The notes beneath the pieces were generated by a model. That model searched no databases. It was not told where the DNA came from and was given only the letters and a program-made list of their open reading frames with translations. Shown here in pieces: positions 36,501 through 47,000 of a DNA stretch of 64,000 bases (positions are counted from its first letter, which is position 1; each line of letters begins with the position of its first letter). Origin of the DNA: Dendrophyllia cribrosa. Taxonomy: Eukaryota > Cnidaria > Anthozoa > Scleractinia > Dendrophylliidae. The DNA is taken from positions 44,623,068 to 44,687,067 of the forward strand of contig JAJLRJ010000004.1 in the NCBI GenBank assembly GCA_024195265.1, in the 5' to 3' direction. The translations under genes were made by a program, and so were the position numbers.

Positions 36501-39500
36501 AGGTCGCGTGGATAAGCGCAAATACCTGGATTCAGAAAACCATGGGAAATAAAAAACTTTCTTTGACTTAGAACTTACAAGATATGGAGGCGACATAATA
36601 CTCACTGGTAATCTCGACAGAAAAGACACCACAAAGTACATCAAAGTAACAGATACTTTTATTAGAGAGATTTTAAAAATTTGGTCAGAAGTTAACTTCG
36701 ATGGACTTATTGCTTCCGATGCACAGTTTTCAATGCAAACTTTATGGTACAACTCGCTTATCATGTTCAACAATTCTCCTATCTTCTACAAAGAATGGTT
36801 TTCTAAAGGAATATCCAAAATAAACCACTTGAGAAGGGCAGATAAAACTTACTCCACATTAAATGAATTTCAGAACAAATAAAACATAAAAGTTAACCCT
36901 CTCATATATTCAGTTATGGAGTAATATCGGCACTGAAATCTGCCTGGCAAAAGTGCAAGGACAGCTTGTTACAAATTAGCTCTAACCACGAAAGTTTCTC
37001 AACAAAGATATAAAAAACTCGGAAAGTAACTAAATAAGCATATAACAAACTCATTGGTTTAAAAAGCAGCACACCGACACATAGCCAGCAAAAATGGCTG
37101 AACGACTGTACTGATGAAAATGATGAGAATGTTAACTGGAAACAGGCCTACCAGCTAGCCTTCAAATACTCCAAAAGTGTAAGACTAAGAGAGTTTCAAT
37201 TTAAACTATTACACAGGCGACTACCAACAAATGATTTCTTAACTAAAATAGGTATAAAAGATAACTCAATGTGTTCCTTTTGCTGTGAAGAATGAGATAG
37301 TCTGGACATGTAAAAAGACAACCTCTTTTTGGGCAAACCTTGAGAGATGGATGCTGTACCATAGAATAATTGAGAGAAATTTTTCCTTAAAAAGTGCCGT
37401 AGCGCTTGGGCTGAGACCGGACTCCTCAAAGTGTCACCACCATATTAATTTCTTGCTTCTTCTAGCAAGACATTATATTTGGTTATGTAAATACAAAGAA
37501 ACTAGGCCTGAGTTGGATGCCTTCTTTTGTCACCTTAAATTTAATAATGAACTAGAATCTAAAGCTGAAAACTCCTTAATGCAAAAATGGAACCTTCCTG
37601 ACATTCACATCATGTGATACTTTAATTATTATTGAACAAGTCTCTTTTTCTCCTCTTTTTCCATATACACACTTGTTAATTCTTTTTTCCTTTTTTCCCT
37701 TTCCTTTCCTTTCCTTTCTTTTTTATTTCATCATTCATTAAAAATTACCAATTATCATTAATCAAACTCCAGCTATTATTATTACTTCCTTATCTTCTAT
37801 GTGTTATTATAGGTTCTTGCACTACTCATGTAAATGCTAGCTATCTGTGAATGTGTGTGTATACCTATTTATTTATTTTACTTATTTATTTATTTTATTT
37901 TATTTATTTATTATTATTATTATTAATTAATTATTTATTATTATTTACCTGATTTTACTAATAATTTGTGTTTGCTAAATTTGATTGTAAATTATACAAC
38001 CTGCCCCGATTAGCTTTGCTATATGCGGGTGGTATATTTCTCTAATTTGTTAAATTTAAATTATTGAAATAAAATGATTATAAAAAAAAAAAATGATGAA
38101 ATGATAATTTTTGTTATTAGTGCTCATTATAATAATAATAATAATAATAATAAAAGCAAAAACAAAAACAAAAACAAAAAAAAGAAAAGAAAACAAATTT
38201 ACACTTGAGCCCAAGGAACTCCTCCATCAATGTAGCTTGTTCAGCTGATTTATTCAAGTTAAGTCCTAAAGTTTTCCTGTTCAACTTCACTGCTTTTGGC
38301 TTAGTAGTTTCGTTTAATGTATTGTTTTCATGGCCAGGTGCAGAGTCCAGTGTTGGAGAAGTAGCATCAATAGAAACTGTATTTATTACTCTGTTAATTG
38401 ACTCAAGAGAAGCAGGCTTTTTGTTAATTTTGATTATGTTCCTATGTTCTGTTCTTGTTAACTTGCTGGCAGTAGCATCCACAGTTTCCTCAGATTTCCT
38501 AGAGGGAGAGTGCACAGCCAAATGTTGAAAATCATGAACAAAAATTGGAGACAAACAACACCTACTTTGGTGCATCCAGTAGTTTATACGCTATAACACA
38601 AATGCTACATGATAGTTAAGTGTGTTACATGTTTTGTTTGGACGCTGCTATCAAGCTCAGCAAACACAAAATCAGAGTAAACAATTCTGATTGTTTGCTA
38701 GTTATTCCAAAATTCTGGAAATTAAAGTTGGAATGGTGAATGGAAAATGTACTTCTGGTTTGCCTTTATGCAGATATAAAAACCAGATCGTTTTGTGTTC
38801 CATAGAGAAAGGCCGAGAAAGTAGTTAGCAGTAATTTATTTACACACATTACCAGGAGCTTGTTAAGCTCCTGACATTACACAGTTGAGTTAAGACTCGT
38901 TTCAACGCGAACGTGCATATTACAAAATAAAACTAATAAAATTAGCTATAAGCTTACATGAAAATCTAATATATAAAAAATCTTAAGGTAAACTAACACT
39001 ATTATTTAATACTAAATAACATTTACGTAATTAAATAAACTTAAATAATTGCAATAACTAGTCTCTACAAATAGGGCAGCAACAGTTGACCCGGGTGGTC
39101 ATCAATTCTATGATTTTTTTTCCCACTCCAGAGTCTTGCACAAAGTCAAAATCTGCACATATGCGTTGGCACGCGTATCAGCTAGTGTTCAGAGCGCAGG
39201 ATTTGAAAATGGGACGAGTGAAGATCATTATTGACACCCTGAACACTCGGCCATGGTCGTGCTGACAGCATGCTGACTCCATTCTTTCTAATAAGCTTAT
39301 AACTATCTCTTTTAAATTTAATATGAAGCCGTGAGAATCCTCATCGTTACTGTTTCTCGGCCTCTATTATCAAAAGCACTCTTACCGTTTTGTTGACCGT
39401 TTTATTGTCGACGTTTTGCCTTTTGAAGTTTCGCTTTCTTTGCCAAAAGATGTCACTCTTTTCACCCGACGGAGTTGATGTAGTCTTTGAGGTAATGGCG

Positions 39501-39666
39501 TGACGTGCTTTTTGAAAAGCTGGACAAGTTCGCCTTTATCTAAGTCAACAAGAACATGGGGATGAATAGATCTCTCGCATAAAATTTCTGTAAGTCTTTG
39601 TCGAGAAAGAACTTCAGGATGATCAAGTTCATTCGCGTTGGAACTCGTTGAGCTTGAGTCCTCCAT
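33502..39666 (-). CDS. Ashwin homologue (tRNA-ligase complex subunit)
   Basis: Three exons on the minus strand, 39666-39386, 35944-35635 and 33609-33502, give 699 nt (232 aa), the same size as vertebrate ashwin, with consistent phases. Ashwin (C2orf49 in human) is an accessory subunit of the metazoan RTCB/DDX1/FAM98B/CGI-99 tRNA ligase complex. Support comes from the N-terminal block HPEVLSRQRLTEIL...LVQLFKKHVTPLPQR (about residues 16-61), which matches the conserved ashwin N terminus; a basic, Ser/Thr-rich, apparently disordered middle; and the conserved C-terminal KKFEKVTVTWP directly before the stop. Exon 2 has a second, damaged copy at 38197-38633, separated by a LINE; only the 35635-35944 copy keeps both splice sites and the frame. 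The start Met at 39666 is the first in the frame and begins the acidic leader MEDSSSTSSNANE. Confidence 0.88.
33849..34018. repeat. 27 bp tandem repeat, about 6 copies (ashwin intron 2)
   Basis: The unit agtcatcagtaatgtattcag plus gcaagtc repeats with near identity; the first unit has a four-base insertion. The direct adjacency of units without spacers rules out a CRISPR array. Confidence 0.95.
34052..34453. mobile_element. MITE family C copy 1 (agggacactg ends)
   Basis: Starts agggacactgtgctggctgaa and ends atttcggcgggacagtccct. About 400 bp align along their whole length with 53881-54258, for example agcaaagaaatatgaac, gaactgtaatccac, gttgtatatttggt. Terminal inverted repeats are short (~20 bp, partly mismatched). 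There is no coding capacity. Confidence 0.75.
34504..34650. repeat. Hairpin family D copy 1
   Basis: Palindromic arms (gttcaaatttttctttgg... and its complement) flank a core ttttattttcctttgtcccag / gacaaaggaaaac. The core recurs in the hairpins at 40202-40340 and 52092-52263, whose arms differ. Confidence 0.85.
35190..35580. mobile_element. Candidate MITE (ggagctatgtaatgg ends)
   Basis: The left end ttaaggagctatgtaatggtg and right end ggtgacatagcccctttaa are inverted relative to each other with a few mismatches. The ~390 bp interior is non-coding. It lies between the tandem repeats and exon 2 of ashwin. Confidence 0.5.
35650..36076 (-). repeat. Direct repeat copy A containing intact ashwin exon 2
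   Basis: A ~427 bp segment holding most of exon 2, its acceptor and flanking intron. It is repeated in the same orientation at 38197-38633 with roughly 3% substitutions plus small indels by eye. The sequence left of 35650 (the last 15 exon bases and the donor) is unique to this copy. Confidence 0.9.
36077..38196 (+). mobile_element. 5'-truncated, decayed LINE between the two exon copies
   Basis: The C-terminal part of a non-LTR reverse transcriptase is readable in several shifted frames: FLERNFKWPN...ALGVWFS, SSWKYRRLTLLGK, a SFLWNSKGDKIKR region, INDYTNGGLKMVDME, and near 37285 a cysteine-containing zf-RVT-like tail. These blocks are characteristic of L1/Tx1-like elements. Stops and frameshifts interrupt it throughout. 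The 3' end is AT-rich with TTTA and ATT repeats, an A-run at 38083-38093, and an A-rich tail running directly into exon copy B, consistent with target-primed reverse transcription in the plus orientation. Confidence 0.85.
38197..38633 (-). pseudogene. Direct repeat copy B: damaged duplicate of ashwin exon 2
   Basis: It carries the exon 2 acceptor (TCTCCCTCTAG before 38498) and the same reading frame for about 90 codons, including KPASLESINRVINTVS and LNRKTLGLNLNKSAEQATL. A 4 bp insertion near 38214 then shifts the frame, and the copy stops before the original donor, which it lacks. If spliced in from exon 1 it would read into the LINE tail, translating as aromatic low-complexity residues and then a stop. 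It is expected to be skipped or to act as a poison exon. Confidence 0.85.
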
Positions 39667-40201
39667 ATTTGCTAATGCATTTCCTTAAAACTGAATAGCA
39701 CTGCGCACAAATGACGTCACAGAATTTTGACCCCCGTTGTGTGACTCAGACAAACAAACTCCTCCTGCATAATAATGTTGAATAGAAAACCTAAACATTA
39801 TTCTTGGGACATCTCAAACTTTGGTGAAAATGCAAAGAATTGATAGAGAGCGGCAATATTATTGTCTGAAAGAATTCACTCTCGAGAGGTCCAGTTTGCA
39901 GTATACAGCTGAGCCGTTAGAAACGTAGCATATTGAACCGAGCAGTTATAAAAAAAGTGGTCCATTGCAAATAAAAGGCAGGTTTCAATAATTGTGAAAA
40001 GAAATGATAATCTGTCCATTGCCCCACTGAAAGGGTAGTTTTATTTTTATGCTGTTTTATATGCGATGCGACCGCAGGTAGTAAACAGAAAAGTTTATAC
40101 TCGTTGGACGAATACTCGAGAATAAGCAGCTCTCTAATTTTCCAAATTGCGGCCTATATACTCTCCAAGCGTTACAGTATATATTCAGTATCCCTTAGAA
40201 T

Positions 40202-40340
40202 ATATATGTTGTAGTTAATTTTTTATCTCAGGTAATTTTTATTTTTCCATTGTTTTTGGGTATGGTAATATATGCTAATGAATTTGAAACAAAGGAAAAA
40301 CAAAAATTACCTGAAATAAAAAATTAACTACAACATATAC
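40202..40340. repeat. Hairpin family D copy 2
   Basis: Ends atatatgttgtagttaat and attaactacaacatat are complementary. The core ttttatttttccattg / caaaggaaaaac is related to the cores of copies at 34504 and 52092. Confidence 0.85.
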
Positions 40341-41009
40341 GCAAAGACAGGATTTTTGCACAAAAACAAATTCGCGTTGTCATTCTCTGGACCTTTTGCC
40401 GTTCTGCTTTGCTCCCGTCGTATTCGCGTGTCGTAAAAGGTATTTGTATCAAATACATATTCTGGATCATTTGGAACCTATTTACGCATCTTTATCCGAG
40501 CTAGTGATGCATACAAGGAGAATACAACAGTTTACTTTTGGCTTAATTTTGGGCGAAAGTCGTAAAATTGTTTTCTGATCGCATGAGAGCTAAGAGATTG
40601 GAAGTCCGATGATCGGATTTCACTGTGCAGCCTCGTCACATAATTTATTGAATTTTAAGCCAAAATCTACATTTCTTGAATCAGTTTTTCACTCCCGAAT
40701 GTAACATTGCCTTTTATTTATTAGATTTGAAGCCCAAAAAACGTTTAAATCACGTTTACCGCTAATTTTACCGATTTTTCATATCCAAAACACATCCCAC
40801 TCATACAAGTTATCGAAAGTTAAAGCCTTTGAACTGACAGCAAACTTTGTCTGAGTCACGCAGGGCCGCGGGGGTCTATCTATTTTTAGTAATTGTGCGC
40901 AGCGCTATTTTTATTGGCTTATTGGAATAAGAACGACAGCCAATCAAAATATCGTTTAGTTTCAGTTTCCCCGAGCTGTTTCCCCGCTGTACTAATGTAT
41001 TTCTTTGTT

Positions 41010-41023
41010 ATTACCATGGTAAC
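41010..41023 (+). promoter_or_regulatory. RFX X-box upstream of RSPH3
   Basis: ATTACCATGGTAAC fits every position of the ciliary X-box consensus RYYNYY-NN-RRNRAC. It lies 165 bp before the RSPH3 ATG. RFX factors drive ciliary genes across animals and RSPH3 is an axonemal protein, so the position and gene context support function. It is an inference from motif and position. Confidence 0.7.
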
Positions 41024-41187
41024 GGTGACGTATCGTTCCGTCCAAACATGTTCATTGGCAACGCCATGTTGTTTTGTAGGACAATCGATCAAATGCTTTG
41101 GACGTCGTAAGCTGTCTCGGTTAAACTTTGTTTTCAATACAATTTCATAAGCTCAAATCGTAGGTTAAGTGTAAAATAGATCATAAA

Positions 41188-44100
41188 ATGGCAGCCGTTC
41201 TCGCCCAGAAAGGCGACGGCGCAAGAACGTACACTTTTGCCAGCCAACCTCGACCAGTTCAGCAGAGGAAAAAATTTCGAGATCCGCTAACACAAGAGTA
41301 AGTGGTGTTACGATAGTTATGTTATTTTTTGTGAGATACTTGATTTGTCATGGTTTGTTTTAGTTTTTGGTATCATAAGCCAGAAATATAAAGCTAAACT
41401 GTACTAAACTGAGGTCAATATTAGAAATCTTGAGAAAGCTGTCACAACTTATTTGCTTGTTTTACATTTGAGAATACAAATCATGTGCATGTGCGAGAAA
41501 CGGCTGTTACTTTAGTTAATCCTTTGGAGGCTAGAAGTACTCGTTCAATGGGGAAAAATGCCCAAATTTATCAACAGAATTGCTTTAAAGATTCATTAAA
41601 CGTAAGCTTAATTAACATCCTAAAAAATCCATCTGTAAGACTTATATTGGCCAGGTATATGAAAGTCAGGGTTGAATGTTGATTAAATTATTATGAGCTT
41701 AATATTCTTTACGTAGTGTATTTTAACTTGTGTAAGCTTCGTATATTTGAATTGATCTCAGATGCATTAACTAAAACATCAATGGACAGTAGAATGATGA
41801 TTGTTCATACCTTGTCTGCAATGTTAGTTGGCTATAATATTGTTTATAGCAGTTGGACTTGAAGCACTGCATCTTATTTGTTTTTTACAGAAATGAGAGT
41901 CCCACGCCATATGGAAACATCATGTATGATCGCAGAATTGTCAGGGGTAACACCTATGCACAAAGAACTCTACCAGCAGTAAGTGTTTCTAACACATGAA
42001 AACTTAGGTTGTGTATGGAAGGTTTTAACTGAGTATTAGTTGGTAAATGTGAGCAGCAAAATTATACAGCAGATTTTTAAAAGTTGTTGGATTGCCTCAT
42101 TCAGCGATAATAAATTTTAAAAGTAAATTAAGGCAGCCTCGAGAGAAGTGGCTGGTAATTGAGGCTGCATTTTGGATTTTCAAGGTGGTGTTGATTTATA
42201 TGTTTCATTTCTCTTTATATTAGACTGCACAACCTGATCCTATAGAAATTCAGAGACAGCAAGAGGCACGGAGAAGAGCAATTGCTAGGAAACGTGCTAA
42301 GGCACAGTTGAAACCGAGATCACCAGAACCTGTTGAGGGAAGAAAGCATATTGATGTACAAACAGAACTTTATTTGGAAGAATTAAGTGATCGTGTTGAA
42401 GAAGCCGATGTTGAGACACAGACAGATGCCTTTTTGGATCGACCCCCCTCTCCCTTATTTATTCCTGCTAAGAGTGGAGTAGATGTTGCAACACAAATTT
42501 TGGAAGGAGAAGTAAGTTCTGACATAATATTAATAAATATCATTGTTCCTGATAATAAAAGGGCTCTAAGGTCAGACACCAAATGAAGTCCGTTGTCTGA
42601 CTGAGTGAATTAAAGGATTTGGAGATCTATTCATCCCCTTAATTAAGTCCCTCAGCCTTTAAAACTTATCTGCAACATTGAAGTAGAATTAGGATCTTCT
42701 CCAATACATCTCTTTTGGCTATATGATTGATCAAAACAAATTGCAAACTGGATGCTCCTATCCTGTTTTCATGTTTCTTACAAAATAGTGGAAGATAATG
42801 TCATTAACTTGTCCTCTTTGTTCTTCCCTGTACAGTTGTTCGACTTTGACATTGAAGTTAAACCCATCCTTGAAGTTCTTGTTGGTAAAACAGTTGAACA
42901 AGCTCTACTCGAGGTCATGGAAGAGGAGGAACTCTCAAATCTTCGCACACAACAAAGAAGATTCAAGGAGCTACGGAATGCTGAGCTTGTTGAGACTCAA
43001 AGATTAGAAGAGCAAGAAAGAAGACACAGAGAAGAGAAAGAAAGACGAATGAAACAACAAGCAGAAGTTCTCAGAAAAGAAAAGGAAACCGGTGAAAAGA
43101 TATCAGCCCGTGCCTTCGCCCAGGTAATTTCAGTTTTGAAAATGAATACAGCTAGATTTCTTTTTTTACCCCATTAACCCTATCACTCCCAAGAGTGCCA
43201 AACATCAAAATTCAAGAAAAATCCCAAATTTCATTTTGTAAAATATTACAAAACAAATGGTACCATGCAAAAGTACTGCTAAAGAGGTTTCATTTGAATG
43301 GTCACACCATAGGTTTTCGTCCACAGAATCAAAAGTTAGAACAACACTACGTGTCTCCATAATTGACTCTGGGAGTGAAAGGGTTAAAATTGAAAAGTAC
43401 AAGTTAGGTCAATCACTTAAACATTGATGATGTGGTCAATTAGTTGGAGAAGTAATCAAAGGCTCCTGTGAGCCAACTCGTGGATACTAAATCTTCGGAC
43501 CCTCCTCTTTCCTAAGCATTTTGCTCCACCCCGTGTCCAACTCCCCAGGGGCGTAGCTACCTGTACGCACGTATGCACGTGCGTACCAGAAAAAGTTGAA
43601 AAAAAAAAAGAAAGATTTGGGACTTCAGGGTGGGGGGAGGAGATAGGGGGAGTGTTTGAAAACAGTGATTGTGCGTACCTCTGAAAAAGTCCTGGCTATG
43701 CCCCTGCTCCCCACCCCCTTCCTTCAAAGCTGTTCCCATGGGTAAGGCAGGTGACCAGTAGATATGGTGGGCTCAACTTTAACAGCCGATAAACCAATGG
43801 AAGGAGTGAAAATTTGCATATTTGTCCTCACTGCTATGACTTGTTTAACATTTTGCATATTCACAAGTTAAAAATGAAATGATCTTGAATCTGCTATTAT
43901 ATGAGATCAAGGTAGTGGGCATCTGGCTATAAATAACATTTATCTGCTAGAGAAAGACACTGGATTTACATAGTCACAACCTGCTATAAAGGGTGATGGA
44001 AGATCGCACAAAATGAACCAAGCTCACCCAGATGTCTGAGTGTGCTCGTCTTAGTAGTAGTGTACCAAACCAGCATCATGGGCTTCTGACTAATCCCATT

Positions 44101-45308
44101 CTGTGATTGTTGCAGAGTTATCTCGCAGACCTTGTGCCTTCTGTGTTTGGTTCATTAAATGAAAATGGATACTTCTACGATCCAGTGGAAAGAGGTGAGC
44201 TTTACTGCAAAATAATTGGTTGTGATTTAGACTGCATGTGCTTCTCTAAGCATAAATCAAAGTGGAAGCTTATTTGTGTTTTTGATGTGTATTAAAGGGA
44301 TTTTTAAAATTCTCAAAATTCAGGTGAGTACAAATATAGCAAAAAATATCTGAGGCTTGCATCCAATATTGGCACACTCTACAGGGTTCTCAATAACTTT
44401 TTAATCAACTGTTTCATTTTGGTTAACAGCTGTAGCAATGTGGCACATGGCCAACAGGCCTTACTAAACATCGAATTGAAACACCTTAATTCACCGCCAT
44501 AACACTTATTAGTGATACCCCCTAAAAGGTGTTATGGGTTCAACTGAGAACACTGCTCTAAGTGAAGAAAAAACTCTCTGGTACACAGTGTATGGAATTG
44601 TTAGGGGGCTCATGTTACACAAGAAATACTCCACTTTTTTTGGAAAATAAAAAGTGTTTTAATTTAATGTGTAATAATATTGTTCTTAATTTTTAAGATG
44701 TGGAAACATTCTTTATGCCATGGCTGTTGGAGAAAGTGGAGGGTGAATTGAACCAAAGCATTATTTCAAGAACTGTTCTTGATGGTAAGTACATGTACCA
44801 GATTGAATTTAATGATTAACATTTAAAACCCAACAATGAACATCCCTGCTGACAGTTTTTTCACAAAAAATACAGAATTTGCCAAACCTGAGTACATGTA
44901 GTTCATTCTTATAATGTTCAGTTCTTCTTATAGAAAATATTTATCTGACCTTCCTACTCTCTTTTACTTCTAGCAATTATAAGAGATGTTGTCCAAAAGC
45001 GCTTTGAAGTGTACCACAAGCTTGAAGAAGCAGCCAGACTTGCTGTGGAACAAGAGGCTGCAGCCAAAGCAGCAGAAGAAAGAAAGAAGGCTGAAGAGAT
45101 TGCGGCAAAAGTTGCAGAAGAGGCCATTGCTAAGGAAGTGAAACAAGGCGGCCAGGAAGGTGCAGATGGCAGGGAAACGGCAGATAAGCCAGAGGACGAG
45201 AGTGTAGCTGGTGAGGAGGCTGGGAGTGAACGCACACCTACTGCTGATACTCCTGGTGAATCAGGACAGAATGAACCGGCTGAAGAAGCTGATCCTGATC
45301 AAGAATAA
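41188..45308 (+). CDS. RSPH3: Radial spoke head protein 3
   Basis: Seven exons: 41188-41297, 41891-41978, 42224-42511, 42836-43123, 44116-44194, 44698-44784, 44974-45308, giving 424 aa with consistent phases. RSPH3 anchors radial spokes to the axonemal doublets of motile cilia and flagella and binds protein kinase A regulatory subunits. Supporting motifs are TYTFASQPRPVQQRKKFRDP near the N terminus, PYGNIMYDRRIVRGNTYAQR (about residues 43-62), HIDVQTELYLEEL with TQTD and TQILEGE, an amphipathic helix at about 181-198 (TVEQALLEVMEEEELSNL, the likely kinase-anchoring site), a charged coiled coil (about 200-247), PSVFGSLNENGYFYDPVER (about 266-284), and an Ala/Glu-rich C-terminal tail that is poorly conserved in the family. 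A promoter X-box precedes it. Confidence 0.96.
43174..43387. mobile_element. TTAA-flanked MITE, family B copy 1 (RSPH3 intron 4)
   Basis: TTAACCCTATCACTCCCAAG on the left and tgggagtgaaagggttaa on the right. The interior matches 46781-47000 in the opposite orientation, for example aatggtaccatgcaaaagtac, gaggtttcatttgaatgg and gtctccataattgac. TTAA flanks and C3 ends suggest a piggyBac-like non-autonomous element. Confidence 0.8.
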
Positions 45309-45623
45309 CCTTCAGATTGCATTTATTGTTTTTTCTTCAGTCTGTTTATGAGAATCTCAAAGACAAGAAGCTGGAATGTCTTCACCCAGGAGAATTGATA
45401 CTATGTATATAGACTCTTTTATTTACCATAGCTTTACTATAAGCATTATCAAATTTACAGCCACTGCACAAGTGTAATTTGCCATCTTTTCCTGTTGGGA
45501 AAAAGGCTGCTTTCTACCCATAACATAAACAGATTCTTAGATGTACTACTCACAGTGACATGTATATAGACTTTAATTATTCAAATTGAACTTAAGGAGA
45601 TGGAATGTAATAGAACAGTTACA

Positions 45624-45629
45624 AATAAA
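45624..45629 (+). promoter_or_regulatory. Probable poly(A) signal of RSPH3
   Basis: AATAAA 316 bases after the RSPH3 stop, in a region with no other gene. Confidence 0.55.
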
Positions 45630-45825
45630 CTTTACTGCAAAACTGTTTGACTTAATTTTTACATAAATCATTAAATTTTTGTATGTTTTATTGTTACACC
45701 CAACCTGTTTTTGTTGATAAATTAATTGTACCAGAACTTCATTTTGCACGAATCTACAGTTATAATTTTTTGAGAAAATACAAGGCTGTCAAATTAAAGT
45801 AAAAAGTCAAATGACTGAGTGGAGG

Positions 45826-46003
45826 TGCAGTAGTCTAGTGGTTAGCGCGTCGGACTTTCAACCTGAAGGTCAGTGGTTCGAGCTTGGTCTCTGCCGTCGT
45901 GTTGTTTCCTTAGACAAGAAACTTTGCTCCACATTGTCTCTCTTCACACAGGTGTATAATTGGGTACCAGTGACATAATGCTGGCGGGTAACCTTGTGAT
46001 GGA
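45826..46003 (+). mobile_element. tRNA-derived SINE
   Basis: The head resembles a tRNA with an A box (tagtctagtggttagcgcgt) and a B box (ggttcgagc). It is followed by a SINE body, ccttagacaagaaactttgc, gtgtataattgggtacc and ctggcgggtaacc. There is no tRNA-like closing stem, so it is not a tRNA gene. Its 3' end runs straight into the family A MITE. Confidence 0.75.
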
Positions 46004-46216
46004 CTAACCCTTTAAGCCCTAAGAGTGATCAGCTTCAAATTTCTCTGTGTAATATTAATGCCTTATCAATCAAAAAGGTCATGAGAATTAAGGACATGAT
46101 CACACAAGATGAGTTCTCTTGATATCCAAACATTATTTCTCCCCACTACTTCTAATGGAAATGTATAGGACTAGAAATGAAAATGAAAATTTTAATATTA
46201 GGGCTTAAAGGGTTAA
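46004..46216. mobile_element. TTAA-type MITE, family A copy 3
   Basis: Nearly identical internally to 21638-21832. The left flank is CTAA (one change from TTAA) and the right flank TTAA. Ends are ccctttaagccctaag and ttagggcttaaaggg. It sits at the 3' end of the SINE at 45826-46003. Confidence 0.85.
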
Positions 46217-46602
46217 GCTCTGGCAGTTGTGTCACTAGGCTTGTGAAAACTTTACTTACCAAATGACTGAACAGAGCATAAAAAAGGCAGTACAAGAACC
46301 TGATTGGTGCCCACTTTCAAGTTAAAAAATTCAATTGAGACATGTTTTTTGTTTTGAATAAAAGTTTTAATAGTCCCTTTCACATTGCCATATCATATTT
46401 GAAATCCCCAGTACTTATTTTATTACATGAAAATATTGTTTCCACCATCACCTTTACAGTTTTTATTTTTAATGTACATTATCTTAGTCTGTGAATACAG
46501 TCGCCTCTTACTGGTAACAGTGAAAATGTTATAGACTGAATATTTTTTCCAGTCGTTTAGGTCTTATTTTTTTTTGAAAGATGGCAGTGGGGAGGGCGGA
46601 GG

Positions 46603-46622
46603 AGGGGGGGGGGGGGGGGGGA

Positions 46623-46656
<34 letters not shown>

Positions 46657-46664
46657 GGGGGGTA
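46603..46664. repeat. Long G tract
   Basis: Two uninterrupted G runs of about 17 and 29, separated by gagga, followed by ttgggggg. Such tracts commonly cause sequencing length errors and could form G-quadruplexes. Confidence 0.95.
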
Positions 46665-46780
46665 CAGCTGGCTGTAGTCACATACTACCTGTTACCATAA
46701 CCAATAATATCATTACAATTTCAATCTTATTTGTTTTGGAGTGAGTGTGGTGTGGTGTGGGCATCGCTTGCACTTAAAGC

Positions 46781-47000
46781 TTAACCCCTTCACTACCAGA
46801 GTCAATTATGGAGACATAATGTAGATCTAACATTTCAGTTTGTGGATGAAATCCTGCGGTGTGACCATTCAAATGAAACCTCTTTAGCAGTACTTCTGCA
46901 TGGTATCATTTGTTCAGTACGTTTGCATGGTACCATTTCTTTTTCACTATTTTACAAAATGAAATTTGGTATTTTTCTTGAATTTTGACTTTTGGGTTAA
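46781..47000. mobile_element. TTAA-flanked MITE, family B copy 2
   Basis: Inverted relative to the copy at 43174-43387. It begins TTAACCCCTTCACTACCAG and ends tgacttttgggTTAA, with a ~20 bp internal duplication around the ggtaccattt motif. Confidence 0.8.

Larger units (their letters stand above)
39667..41187. other. Divergent ashwin-RSPH3 intergenic region
   Basis: 1.5 kb between two divergent starts. It holds the hairpin at 40202-40340 and the RFX X-box at 41010-41023. ORFs here (for example 40893-41150) have no domain and overlap antisense ORFs. Nothing else is supported. Confidence 0.6.

Noticed and set aside
38117..38575. A separate 152-residue gene
   Set aside because: It is the duplicated ashwin exon reading into LINE-tail low complexity, not an independent gene.
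45826..45900. tRNA gene
   Set aside because: A and B boxes are present, but there is no closing acceptor stem and a SINE body follows.
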